From Bifidobacterium sp. ESL0728 (GTDB lineage Bacteria; Actinomycetota; Actinomycetes; Actinomycetales; Bifidobacteriaceae), in NCBI RefSeq assembly GCF_029392015.1, contig NZ_CP113925.1:248001-312000 (forward strand): 64,000 nt of DNA, read 5' to 3'. A program made the position numbers and the translations under genes. Positions 26,801 to 35,254 of this stretch are shown here, one piece after another. Numbering within the stretch: position 1 is the first letter of the stretch; each line of letters opens with the position of its first letter. Below the pieces are notes generated by a model. It made no database searches and was not told the origin of the DNA. It saw nothing but the letters and a program-made list of their open reading frames with translations.

Positions 26801-27754
26801 TACGACGATGAAATGACTCGAAGCGGCCCTGTCGCAGAGTCCGGGGATACGGTGATGTTGACGTGGCTTAAGTCCGACGGCGTGACACCGAAGCCCGATG
26901 TCTTGGCCTCCCATGAGACTACGGCTGCGAACGGCACATTCTCCGAGAGCTGGCCGAACGGAGTGGATGCCGGTGACAAGGTGGGTATCGCGGTCAAGGA
27001 TGCGACCGGCAACACCTCGGAAGTGCAGGTGTTCTTGCTGACGCGCACCTCGCCGTCCCCGCCGAGCCCGTCGACCCCGCCTAGCCACGATAGCGGTTCT
27101 TCGCCGAGCCATGGTGGTGGAAGTCCTTCCACGCCTCCGAGCGGTCCTGGTCACGATGGCGGTTCTTCTTCTCCGAGCCACGGCGGCGGCAGCTCCACGC
27201 CTTCCGGCGGTCCTGGTCAGGGCGGCGGTTCCGGCCACGGTGGTTCCGGTGGCGATCACAGCGGCTCGGGCTCTGAGGGTTCCGGCGATGGACATGGTTC
27301 CGGCAACGGAGGCTCTGATCACGGTGGCAACCATGGTGGCTCTGGCAACCAAGGTTCTGGCGACCAAGGCTCTGGTCACGGCGGTTCCGGCAATGGAAAC
27401 TCTGGTCAGGGTTCTGGCCAAGGTGGTTCCGGTCATGGCGGCTCTGGCGGCCAAGGTTCTGGTCATGGCTCCAATGGTTCTGGCAACGGAACCGGTGACG
27501 GCTCTGGTCACGGTCCTGGCTCAGGCTTGGGCGTAGCCGGTGGCAACTCCGCTGCTTCCGGTGCGGCGGGCGGCTCTAAGAACGCTGGTACCAACGGCCA
27601 GCATGCCGATGCTGCAAAGGGCGGCAATTCTGCAAACGGTCTTGTCGCCAGCGGTTCCGCGGTTGCTGCGATTTCAGCGCTGATGGTGCTGCTGCTCGTT
27701 GGCGGCTGCGTGCTTGCGTTCGCGCGCAGGAGGCATCTATCGAGTCGTGACTAG
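23813..27754 (+). CDS. Large wall-associated surface protein with Ig-like repeats
   Basis: This protein of about 1313 aa has a signal peptide ending near AMA-VP (residue 31), a region with leucine-rich BspA-like character (LTELDLSGTTI, about 216-245), an InlB-type B-repeat (about 332-415, SLSFDSNGGIG to LYAIWGK), and about six bacterial Ig-like modules (420-1075), two of which start with near-identical ITPTTGATPN/TTPTSGATPN segments. A Gly/Ser/His-rich stretch (about 1083-1245) follows, then one membrane helix and RRRHLSSRD. No LPXTG is present; LVASG just before the helix is the only sorting-like sequence. The start at 23813 is chosen for the AAGGAAAAGG site and signal peptide; TTG at 23792 is in frame but unlikely. 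It is probably an adhesin or scaffold. Confidence 0.88.
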   Translation: MMKIRHLASCMVALLAGAATLVTPQFAMAVPVVQDSQDTQDSQQSLTRSDGEAQTQDAPAVSTQGDPPNPAGPLPPCVPTGPQTFNGVSWEIKQVGTECEMDFGGGDFLYHRTSPYGLYVYANNETQIPWIGRKITTPGFTDKSISEMVTKVKVTAQLRTYDWAFANFTHATSIEGLDKVTLDNFYDSQYSSMTDSQYFSWSRAGRQFYHDYSLTELDLSGTTIVRHNSLWAYDAVFAGDTNLRRIRIGNNPFLRRVDRGYPSTWIPDNTFTGLPLKWFRDANTGHTTTSFANFKKKWYKEGTSTYKTPDTDGLPKNSTPVWWYREDAMPKSTSLSFDSNGGIGTIRKIQKQYIPAEGKGVAAKLPDATSGISRPGFDLLGWSKNRTDTVAQYQPGAEVTLPLDGVENQTLYAIWGKVTHVPAIDDVASTITVSGTLENPASSDTVVADMVKGGSESTPDGTTGKPADFASLTIHSGSTDGNWYAGFKASQFSDDVGDGADYLFRVHMVTSDHRKSANAKIVKHIDLVPPGVVDAQASAEGISGQVMTSADTSKQNHRKADTTARVTVKWETSDGDPMPAMRDSVADSNPTVNGDGTFSASWPSSARQGDKAVVSAVDLAGNVSKPIAALVMPQSNPIAPSVTSVEVTTPTSGATPNATVTVKGETTGYVAGDTVKVSVVAKNALDTVTGYEVPAGNVTVDNDGKWTATVPASELLEQTPDLVGKGIEYTFRAKLVDTTNNESDFGEKNATVDVVAPGVTDTQVTTTKVSGIVKTSADSTAQTGLVAEAHGHVTIKWQKADNSSLYADTTLDADAMTGEFSADWPSGAQHGDKALITVKDDTGNTSETTMLTRPRGIPTAPTVISTVVITPTTGATPNGTVKFSGTVSGLEAGDTVKADVVPKDTADATPGADPSSAVTVSGSDWAAEFPASAFASDTTGKGSDYTFRAWVETSDSTKSALAKLDESIDLKAPWVSNEAGHAVVSKNGTVSGTVVSYDDEMTRSGPVAESGDTVMLTWLKSDGVTPKPDVLASHETTAANGTFSESWPNGVDAGDKVGIAVKDATGNTSEVQVFLLTRTSPSPPSPSTPPSHDSGSSPSHGGGSPSTPPSGPGHDGGSSSPSHGGGSSTPSGGPGQGGGSGHGGSGGDHSGSGSEGSGDGHGSGNGGSDHGGNHGGSGNQGSGDQGSGHGGSGNGNSGQGSGQGGSGHGGSGGQGSGHGSNGSGNGTGDGSGHGPGSGLGVAGGNSAASGAAGGSKNAGTNGQHADAAKGGNSANGLVASGSAVAAISALMVLLLVGGCVLAFARRRHLSSRD

Positions 27755-27778
27755 AACCTCTTCGTAGGCTGATACCAG

Positions 27779-27832
27779 GCGGGGCTCAGGAGGAAACGGA
27801 TACGGTCCGTTCCTTCTTGAGCCCCGCTTTTG
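27779..27832 (+). terminator. Terminator after the surface protein gene
   Basis: A long imperfect hairpin of about 22 bp pairs GCGGGGCTCA.. (27779) with ..TTGAGCCCCGC (to 27828), followed by TTTTG. Confidence 0.85.
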
Positions 27833-28010
27833 TGATAGTGGAATGCTGAATCGTGCCCTACCGGGAATTTCTGCAAACAGTTGACTGCAAATAACGGCAA
27901 ACGTGATTGTTATTATCGGATTATGATTAAACTTATCAAGTACGCATAGTGCGTTCTTTGATGATTTCGGCGAAGTGGCCGATGTCACGGACTTACGAAT
28001 GAGGTGGTTT

Positions 28011-31000
28011 ATGAGAGTAATGAGAAAGTCGAATGATCACAAATCCGAAAGGCAACATCGCAAAAAAGGGAAGCTGATGGCGGTTTTTGCCGCGGCGGCC
28101 ACGCTGCTTTCGATGGTGCTGGTAAGCCCGTCGATGGCGGTGGCGGCACCGGCAAGCGAGGGCAAAGGTGAAAGCGCTTCCGCGAAAACCGTGTCATCGC
28201 AAGGCGTCAGCACGCGCGGGAGCGACGCCACGTTCGTCTCGGCTGGTCCGTCCACCGATGGCACGACCTACTATGTCGACAACGCCAACGGCAATGACGC
28301 CAACGACGGCAAGAGTCCACAGGCTGCATGGAAGAACCTGACCAAGGTGTCGGCGCAGACCTATGCTCCGGGCGACCACATCCTCCTGGAGTCCGGCAGC
28401 ACGTGGAACGGCCAGACGCTGATGCCCAAAGGCAACGGCGTGAACGGCAAGCCCATCGTCGTCGATCTCTATACCCGTAGCGAGGGCGGCGCGGCCACTT
28501 ACACCGCGTCGAAGCGGCCGGTCATCAACGGCAACGGGACCGAGAACGTCCTCGGCACTTTCAAGCGCTATATTTCCGGGGCCGTGCAGCTGACCAACCA
28601 GGAATACTGGTCCATCCGCGATCTCGAGGTGACCAATACCCCCGAACTGAGCAACCCGAACGGCTACAAGAAGCCCGGAGACAAGCAGCGCGCGGGCATT
28701 TTGCTGCTGGGTTATGGCCTTCACCGCAACCTCAACGGCGTCACAGTGGAGAACGATTACGTGCACGACGTGCAGTCCGAGTACTACCTCAAGGCCCAGC
28801 ATGACGGGTTGCCGATGAAGCTCAAGCACGCCGGCGGCATCATCGCGCTCGGCTACTGGATCAACCCCGATGGCAATCCCGTCGACAGCTCCAACCGCGT
28901 GGCCGATACCGGCTTCAGCCATCTGACCATGCAGAACAACATCGTCCAACGCGTCGGCCTCGAAGGCCTGCGCACCAAGGCCGAAAGCGATACCGGCTAC
29001 TATCCCAAGCTCTTCACCGATGTGATCATCAAGAACAACTATCTTGAAAACGTCGCCGGCGACGCCATCGTGATGTCCGAGGTCGGCGACAACGGCCTGA
29101 TCGAAGGCAATATCGTCGTCCACGCCTGCGCTGCCGATTACGGCACGCAGAATTACGCGGCTCTGTGGGTGATGGCCAGCCATAATGTGCTCGCGCAATA
29201 CAACGAGGTCTATGGCAACAGGTTCGGATACAACGACGCCGAGGCGTTCGACATCGACATGCAGTCGAGCAACGTGACCTACCAATACAACTACAGCCAC
29301 GGCAACGGCGGCGGTTTCATGCTGCTGATGAGCGACCAGGCCAATTCGACGGTACGCTACAACATCTCGGCCAATGACGGCGGCGGCAACGCCGGCACGA
29401 ACGCCGACGGGCCCGGCGCGGGCGGCTATCCTTACACCTACAAGGAGCAGAGCCTCTTCCATTACTGGATTCAGGATGACGGCGCCGCCATGCCCAACAT
29501 CTACAACAATACGTTCTACGTCGGCGACGGCGTGACCACATCCCTGTTTGGCGAGGGCAACAACAGCGACAGCAGCGGCGTCATCGCCCACTTCAACAAC
29601 AACGTTGTCGCCAAGGCCGGCGCGGGCAAGGTGAAGTTCCTTTCGAACTATCCGCCGAACGGCAACACCCCGACAGAACACAATCTGCATGCCAATGCCG
29701 CCTCCTACCTGAACCACAACCTCTTCTCGACCACCGACATCGCCAGCGCTGCCAGCGGCACCACCGTGTCGGGGCTGCAAGGCACGGGCAATGTCTTCGC
29801 CGACCCGAAGCTTGCCATCGAAACAGAGGCCAATGGCGTGGGTGAGCTCGATGGCCAGATCAACACCGTGCTCGACAACCCGGCGACCAGCCTGCCGTGG
29901 GCCAATCCCAAGGAACGTCTGCGCCAGCGCGCGTCCCTGTTCAAGATCGCCGCCGACAGTCCTGCTGTGGCCAAAGGCCAGAAGCAGGAAGGCATGCCGG
30001 GCGAGGATCTCTTCGGCGACAGCACTCTCGACCGTGGTATCGATATCGGGGCCCATCAGGTCTCGGACCACGAGATTCGTAAGGACTATACGCCCGAAAC
30101 GGTCAACGTTACAACGCCCGCCGGCGTTTATCCGCAGCTGCCGCAGTCCATCAACGTCACCATCAAGGAAACCGTCGATTCCAGCACCACGCAACGCACG
30201 GAAAACCATGCGGTCAAGTGGGATTACGTCAAGCAGGATGACTACAAGAACGCCGGAACGATTACGGTTTACGGCGCGATTGACGGTATCACCGATGTCA
30301 AGGCGAAGGCTACAGTGACGGTGACCGGTGCGCTGGGAGCCGGGACGAATGTGCAAAGTTCATTTACCACCACGGGCGATGCCACCGTGCAACGTGGCAG
30401 CGCAGATACGGCCATGGGAGCGCAGGCCGGAAACGGAACCGCTTCCAGCGACCCCAAGTCGCCGTTCGGTATGAACTATTCGAACAACCTGGTTCTGCGA
30501 TTGAAGAACTCCGCCTCGCCAAACTACAACCGGAGGTTCTACGTGAAGTTCGACCCATCCGCGTACGCGGGCAGGCCGAACGAAATCAAGAACGCGAAGC
30601 TTCGGGTGTACGTCAATCAGTTCAATATCAACACCAGTGCCGGCTCCACCCCGGACGAGCAGCTGCGCAACACCGCGTTCCGCGTGGATGCCTACGCCAC
30701 CGATGCAAATTGGGAAGCGAACACCGTCACGTGGAACAACGGACCCGGCAATAACGATGTCACCACGGCCAACCATCAGCCCTTGGGTTCCGGTGAGAAT
30801 ATCCCTACCTACGGCACGCTTAAGCCGGCGGGCAGCCGGGTGGTGACCAACGGCGAAATCATCGACAACCAATACGCGTTGGACATCGACGTGACGCAGT
30901 ATCTGCAAAGCCTCGGCACGATGAAGCCGGTGAGCTTCCTGGTGGATGTGCCCATGAGCGATACCCCGAACTTCAACCGTGACAACGCCGGGTTCGACGC

Positions 31001-32462
31001 CTTCTCCACCGAGGGGGCGCGGCAGGCGTTCATCGACCATGCGGTCGGGACGTTCAAGCTGCCTGCCTCGATGAGCGGCTTTACGATGACTGCCGACGCA
31101 CTTGCGCCCAAGCTGCTGATCTCCGACTCCTATATCTCCTCGGTCACGCCGGTCGAGGCCACCATCAAGCCCGGCCAGGTGCCGACGTTGCCGGACAAGG
31201 TGCACGTCACCTATTCCGACGGCAGGAACATGGACGTGCCGGTGACATGGCCGACGTTTGATGCGCAGAGCTTCACCACGGACGGCGATTTCACGGTCAG
31301 CGCGGACGTGCCGCAGATCGGCAGGCCGGTGGCGGCGACGATCCACGTCAAGTCCGATGCCATCACCTCGCTCGACCCGTTGCCTGCGCTTGACAGGCCG
31401 GTGGGGCTGAGCCGCACGCAGCTGGGTATGCCGAGTACCATCGTCGCGCATCTTGCCAGCGGCGGGCAGGTCACGCTCAATATCCCCGGTTGGGACGACG
31501 ATCCGAGCAACTACACCGATCAGAGCGCTCCCGGAACCTATCATTTCCCCGGTTCGCTGGTACTGCCGCTCGGCATCTCGAACCCGGACGGCTTGAAGCC
31601 TCGGCAGGAGGTGCGCACGCATCCGATTCCGGCGACCATCAAACTGGCCCTGCCGGCTGGTTCCGTGGGGCCGATTGTCGCCGGTAAGCAGGCTTCGGTG
31701 CACTTTGCGCTGGATGTGACTGGAAAGGCGCCTTATACCCAGACTGATGATTGGGGCAAGGCCGTGCGCTGGTCGTTGACGCGCGTTGACGCGTCTTCGG
31801 CTTCGGCGCAGGACGCTGCGCAGGGTGAGTCGCAGGGCAAAGCGCCTTCGCGGGTTTCGGTACAAGGCGAGGCGCGGAGTGATACGCCTTCGCAGGACGA
31901 GTCGCTTTCGCAGATTTCGGCGCAAGGTGAGACTCCGGGCGAGCCGACGATCGACCAATCCGGAACGCTTACCGTTCCCGCCGACGCTGAAACCGCGGAA
32001 TATGAGGTGACGGCCACCAGCCAGCAGGTTCCCGGATTGTCTGGTCTGCTTCGCGTCGGAGTGCAATCGCTGAGCGACTACGAGCAGGCGCATCCTTCCG
32101 GCGGGCAACCTTCCACGCCTCCTTCCGAAGGCCCTGGTTCGGGTTCCGGATCTTCGGTTCCCGGTGGCGGGGCTGGTTCTGGATCTCCGGTTCCCGGTGG
32201 CGGGGCTGGCCCCGGAGCGTCTCAGGGTCCCGGTTCCGGCTCTCAGCTGCCTGGCTCCTCGCCGCGTCTGCCCGGCGGCCCGGCGGCAGTGGGCAACAAG
32301 CCAGGTAAGAATGCCCGGTCGGGTGCTGCCGGTGCGAGCGGCGCAAGCTTGAGCGCCACCGGTGCCGATGTCAACGCAGTGGTTGCGGTGGCGGAGCTGG
32401 CCGGTGTGCTGGCCCTTGCGCTCGCGGCCGTGGTTGCGTTGCGGCGCAGGTTCATTGAGTGA
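28011..32462 (+). CDS. Secreted, sortase-anchored beta-helix protein, GH136-like (lacto-N-biosidase-type)
   Basis: This protein of about 1483 aa begins with a long basic signal peptide (hydrophobic core LMAVFAAAATLLSMVLVSP). Residues about 80-700 form a right-handed beta-helix that opens with TYYVDNANGNDANDGKSP and contains NQEYWSIRDLEVTN, DAEAFDIDMQ (D414/D416) and QYNYSHGNGGGFM. This layout resembles GH136 enzymes such as LnbX of B. longum. Then come an Ig-like Big_4 domain (690-785), a DNRLRE-type module (about 810-1030), further Ig-like modules (1040-1180), a Ser/Gln/Glu repeat region and a Pro/Gly/Ser spacer. The end is LSATG (about 1447), a membrane helix and RRRFIE, which fits a sortase signal of the LAXTG kind. 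The ATG at 28011 has GAGGTGG upstream. No LnbY-like chaperone gene is adjacent, so the substrate remains open. Confidence 0.8.
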   Translation: MRVMRKSNDHKSERQHRKKGKLMAVFAAAATLLSMVLVSPSMAVAAPASEGKGESASAKTVSSQGVSTRGSDATFVSAGPSTDGTTYYVDNANGNDANDGKSPQAAWKNLTKVSAQTYAPGDHILLESGSTWNGQTLMPKGNGVNGKPIVVDLYTRSEGGAATYTASKRPVINGNGTENVLGTFKRYISGAVQLTNQEYWSIRDLEVTNTPELSNPNGYKKPGDKQRAGILLLGYGLHRNLNGVTVENDYVHDVQSEYYLKAQHDGLPMKLKHAGGIIALGYWINPDGNPVDSSNRVADTGFSHLTMQNNIVQRVGLEGLRTKAESDTGYYPKLFTDVIIKNNYLENVAGDAIVMSEVGDNGLIEGNIVVHACAADYGTQNYAALWVMASHNVLAQYNEVYGNRFGYNDAEAFDIDMQSSNVTYQYNYSHGNGGGFMLLMSDQANSTVRYNISANDGGGNAGTNADGPGAGGYPYTYKEQSLFHYWIQDDGAAMPNIYNNTFYVGDGVTTSLFGEGNNSDSSGVIAHFNNNVVAKAGAGKVKFLSNYPPNGNTPTEHNLHANAASYLNHNLFSTTDIASAASGTTVSGLQGTGNVFADPKLAIETEANGVGELDGQINTVLDNPATSLPWANPKERLRQRASLFKIAADSPAVAKGQKQEGMPGEDLFGDSTLDRGIDIGAHQVSDHEIRKDYTPETVNVTTPAGVYPQLPQSINVTIKETVDSSTTQRTENHAVKWDYVKQDDYKNAGTITVYGAIDGITDVKAKATVTVTGALGAGTNVQSSFTTTGDATVQRGSADTAMGAQAGNGTASSDPKSPFGMNYSNNLVLRLKNSASPNYNRRFYVKFDPSAYAGRPNEIKNAKLRVYVNQFNINTSAGSTPDEQLRNTAFRVDAYATDANWEANTVTWNNGPGNNDVTTANHQPLGSGENIPTYGTLKPAGSRVVTNGEIIDNQYALDIDVTQYLQSLGTMKPVSFLVDVPMSDTPNFNRDNAGFDAFSTEGARQAFIDHAVGTFKLPASMSGFTMTADALAPKLLISDSYISSVTPVEATIKPGQVPTLPDKVHVTYSDGRNMDVPVTWPTFDAQSFTTDGDFTVSADVPQIGRPVAATIHVKSDAITSLDPLPALDRPVGLSRTQLGMPSTIVAHLASGGQVTLNIPGWDDDPSNYTDQSAPGTYHFPGSLVLPLGISNPDGLKPRQEVRTHPIPATIKLALPAGSVGPIVAGKQASVHFALDVTGKAPYTQTDDWGKAVRWSLTRVDASSASAQDAAQGESQGKAPSRVSVQGEARSDTPSQDESLSQISAQGETPGEPTIDQSGTLTVPADAETAEYEVTATSQQVPGLSGLLRVGVQSLSDYEQAHPSGGQPSTPPSEGPGSGSGSSVPGGGAGSGSPVPGGGAGPGASQGPGSGSQLPGSSPRLPGGPAAVGNKPGKNARSGAAGASGASLSATGADVNAVVAVAELAGVLALALAAVVALRRRFIE

Positions 32463-32511
32463 GGCACCCAAAGATATTGCGGGCAATATCTAGATAGCAT
32501 CTGGTTAAAGC

Positions 32512-32577
32512 AACTTGCGGCATCTTCTTGTAGGTCGAATCGAATGATTCGGTTACAGGAGGTGCCGCAAGTTTTTT
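32512..32577 (+). terminator. Terminator after the beta-helix protein gene
   Basis: AACTTGCGGCA (32512-32522) pairs with TGCCGCAAGTT (32563-32573), followed by TTTTCG. A smaller perfect hairpin, GATATTGC-GG-GCAATATC, lies just before it (32473-32490). Confidence 0.75.
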
Positions 32578-33147
32578 CGTACCTGCCTTTCCGCCTGATG
32601 AATCCTTTGCTGGGCAAGAGTACGGTTCCGGGATTTGCTACTTTTGCGAACGAACGAGGGTTGCATCAGCGAAAATCTTGGGGACTATTTATATATAATT
32701 TGTCTCAAAAATCAATCGTATTGAAATCCGAGTATCAGATGAAATGTTCGCTCCTATGCTGGCAGCTGATTTTAAGCGTTCGTTTTCGGGATGATGTTGA
32801 GCGTGCACAATTCGCCGACAGAACAAAAGACAAGCGCGATTGTATTACCTAACACTGTTCAGTTTCGTTGATATTAGGCGCTTATAGGTCATCAGACGAT
32901 GAAATGCAACAATCGTAATCAAAATCACTAACTGAAAGCGTATGACGAGCATCACACTCAACGAGCTTGCACCCCGAATTTCCAGCCGATAGTCTGCTGC
33001 GGAAAAGAAATTCAGGCCGTCGTTCAATCTCTGGCCGGTGTCGTGTCAATGGCGATTCGTTCGCATTGCGCGGCACCGGTTTTTTGTCTCTTACGCAATG
33101 AATGAAATCTCAGAGACGGCCACCTAACCAATTTGTGAAGGAGTGCT
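32578..33147. other. AT-rich intergenic stretch without a convincing gene
   Basis: About 570 bp of lower-GC sequence between the terminator and the second DHA2 exporter. A 102-codon frame (32544-32852) starts inside the terminator and has no ribosome binding site or recognisable homology, so it is not called. I see no RNA gene. It presumably holds the exporter promoter; GAAGGAG lies 5 nt before its ATG. Confidence 0.5.
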
Positions 33148-34752
33148 ATGTCAACGACTGCTATTCAAGCGACAGACGCTGCGCCCGCCACCAAGCGTTC
33201 GCGGCAACAAGGGCCTTCGAAGCGTGACGTCATGTTCGTCTTCATCGGTCTGATGGTCACCATGCTCATGTCTTCGCTGAGCCAGACCGTTCTGTCCACC
33301 GCCATGCCGACCATCGTCGGCGATCTCGGCGGCGTCGACCGCATGACCTGGGTCGTCACCGGCTACGCGCTGGCGATGACCGTCATGATGCCGGTCTACG
33401 GCCGTATCAGCGATATCTTTGGCCGTAAACCTCTTCTACTGATCGCTATTGTGCTGTTCATGTCCGGCTCCATCGTCGGCGCGTTGGCTGGCAACATGAA
33501 CCTGCTGGTCACCGCCCGCGTCATTCAGGGCCTTGGCGGCGGCGGTCTGATGATTCTCTCCCAGTCGGCTATCGCCGACGTCGTGCCTGCCCGTGAACGC
33601 GGCAAGTACATGGGCGTCATGGGTGCCGTCTTCGCCGTCTCCTCCGTGGCCGGCCCGCTGATCGGCGGCTGGCTGACAAGCGGTCCGGGCTGGCGCTGGG
33701 CCTTCTGGATGAACATCCCGCTGAGCATTCTCGCGCTCGTGGCCGTGACTGTCTTCCTGCATCTGCCCAAGCCAAGCAAGGAAAACCGCTCCCACATCGA
33801 TTACTTCGGCATGGCTCTGATTGCCGCCATCACCGTCATCGTCGTGCTGGTCTGCACCAATGCCAGCAAGCCCCACACCTGGAACTGGGCCGAGGTCATC
33901 GTCGCGCTCGCTGTGCTGATCGCCCTGTTTGTCTTTGTCGAGCTCAAGGTCAAGGAACCGGTCATGCCGATGACTCTGTTCCGCAACTCCAACTTCGACG
34001 TCGCCACCATCGGCGCCCTGCTCATCGGCGTGGCCATGTTCGGCGTGCTGAGCTACCTGCCGACCTACATCCAGATGACCACCGGCGTCACCGCCACCCA
34101 GGCGGGCCTTTTAATGGTGCCGATGATGGCCTCCGTGCTCATCACCTCGATCATCTCCGGCAACCTCGTTTCCAAAACCGGCAAGTACAAGATCTACCCG
34201 ATCGTCGGCACCGCCATCATGGCCGTCGGCCTCGCGCTGACCTCGACGCTGGAAGCCGATTCGCCGGTCTGGCTGCTCTGCCTCTACACAATGGTCTTCG
34301 GCATCGGCCTCGGCCTGGGCCAGCAGATCCTGACGCTCATCGTCCAGGACGCGTTCCCCACTTCGATCGTCGGCACCGCCACCGCTTCGTTCAACTACTT
34401 CAAGCAGGTCGGCGCCACCATCGGCTCGGCCGTCGTCGGCAGCATCTTCACCTCGCGCCTGACCGGTTTCGTACACGACAACCTCGCCGCCGTGATGGCT
34501 CAGATGGCCTCCAGCGGTGCGGTTATGGGGCACAGGGGCACGGCCGCGATGAACGGTGCCATGCATCTGAGCGCCAGCAGTCTGACCCCGAGCGGCGTCA
34601 ACGCACTGCCCGGCATGCTGCGCACCCCAATCATCGACGCCTACAACAGCGCTCTGCTGCCCATCTTCCTGTGGATGGTCCCGTTCATGATTGTCGCCGT
34701 AATCGTGTTCTTCTTCGTGCGTCAAAAGGAACTCTCCACCACGCTCGAGTAA
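33148..34752 (+). CDS. MFS drug exporter, DHA2 family, second copy
   Basis: The 534-aa protein has 14 helices with SLSQTVLSTAMPTIVGDL (helix 1), WVVTGYALAMTVMMPVYGRISDIFGRK (motif A) and VSSVAGPLIGGW (motif C). It belongs to the branch of DHA2 transporters often annotated as MDR/Tet-like exporters and lacks the long N-terminal extension of the first copy. GAAGGAG supports the ATG. No regulator gene lies beside it. Its stop codon is followed after 1 bp by a 21-bp tandem repeat and then a terminator. Substrate unknown. Confidence 0.93.
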   Translation: MSTTAIQATDAAPATKRSRQQGPSKRDVMFVFIGLMVTMLMSSLSQTVLSTAMPTIVGDLGGVDRMTWVVTGYALAMTVMMPVYGRISDIFGRKPLLLIAIVLFMSGSIVGALAGNMNLLVTARVIQGLGGGGLMILSQSAIADVVPARERGKYMGVMGAVFAVSSVAGPLIGGWLTSGPGWRWAFWMNIPLSILALVAVTVFLHLPKPSKENRSHIDYFGMALIAAITVIVVLVCTNASKPHTWNWAEVIVALAVLIALFVFVELKVKEPVMPMTLFRNSNFDVATIGALLIGVAMFGVLSYLPTYIQMTTGVTATQAGLLMVPMMASVLITSIISGNLVSKTGKYKIYPIVGTAIMAVGLALTSTLEADSPVWLLCLYTMVFGIGLGLGQQILTLIVQDAFPTSIVGTATASFNYFKQVGATIGSAVVGSIFTSRLTGFVHDNLAAVMAQMASSGAVMGHRGTAAMNGAMHLSASSLTPSGVNALPGMLRTPIIDAYNSALLPIFLWMVPFMIVAVIVFFFVRQKELSTTLE

Positions 34753-34753
34753 T

Positions 34754-34870
34754 GAGTGCGCTAAGTTGAATCCTGAGCGCGTTGAGTTAAGCGCTGAGTG
34801 TGGCGAGTTGAGCTCTGAGTGCGCTGAGTTGAACAGTGAGTACGTCGAGTTGAGCGCTGAGTGCGTTAAG
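34754..34870. repeat. 21-bp imperfect tandem repeat, 5.6 units
   Basis: Five full units (34754, 34775, 34796, 34817, 34838) and a partial sixth follow the pattern GAGTGCGYTGAGTTGAGCGCT without indels. The repeat begins right after the DHA2 stop codon. On the minus strand one frame reads as Leu/Ala heptads (LSAQLDV, LTVQLSA, LRAQLAT). Confidence 0.85.
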
Positions 34871-34930
34871 GTGTTCGGGACGTTTTAGGCGCCTATCGCG
34901 ACCCCCGCGTCCCGAACTTCCTGAAATCCA

Positions 34931-34959
34931 GCCCTGCCAAAGTTTTGGCGGGGCTTTTT
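34931..34959 (+). terminator. Terminator after second DHA2 exporter
   Basis: GCCCTGCCAAA pairs with TTTGGCGGGGC (34931-34941 and 34944-34954), followed by TTTTTC. Confidence 0.85.
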
Positions 34960-34978
34960 CGTGTTGTTGTGGATTCGC

Positions 34979-35058
34979 GCTCACACTAACCCATGGTTAC
35001 CAAAAGATACTGTACGTATTTGCATGGTTTCTTTCGGTAACCATGGGTTAGTGTGAGC
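34979..35058. repeat. 80-bp palindromic repeat element, copy A
   Basis: Perfect 23-bp inverted arms (34979-35001 and 35036-35058; core CTAACCCATGGTTACC) flank a 34-nt loop. A diverged second copy lies at 42115-42190. No transposase is nearby. The 35059-35254 stretch after it is AT-rich and shows only the promoter region of the next gene. Confidence 0.8.
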
Positions 35059-35254
35059 GGAGTTTTGTTTATTTCCGTTATTAATCGGCGCGAATTTGAC
35101 CGCACGCCTTTGACATCAGTGATTTTCAAAGAACTTTAAGCTTTATCCAATATTTTTTCCAGAAATATCGGACATTACTCTCAGTTATATCCAATATGGC
35201 ATAGTAATGTGGTATCTATCACTGGATGATGACTCACTGAGGAGGCTTGTGCGG

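Noticed and set aside
27640..27754. Standard LPXTG sorting signal in the first large surface protein
   Set aside because: No LPXTG or LAXTG is present before the membrane helix; only LVASG was found, so the call was kept as wall-associated without naming a sortase class.
28194..30356. 720-codon minus-strand frame opposite the beta-helix protein
   Set aside because: Its Val/Gly/Asp/His composition mirrors the real gene. There is no ribosome binding site and no motif; the same applies to the 708-codon frame further right.
32544..32852. 102-codon frame after the beta-helix gene
   Set aside because: It starts within the terminator hairpin and has no ribosome binding site or recognisable family; probably non-coding.
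34787..34984. 65-codon minus-strand gene with leucine heptads
   Set aside because: It overlaps the exporter terminator and has no start-site signal. The heptads follow directly from the 21-bp repeat period.
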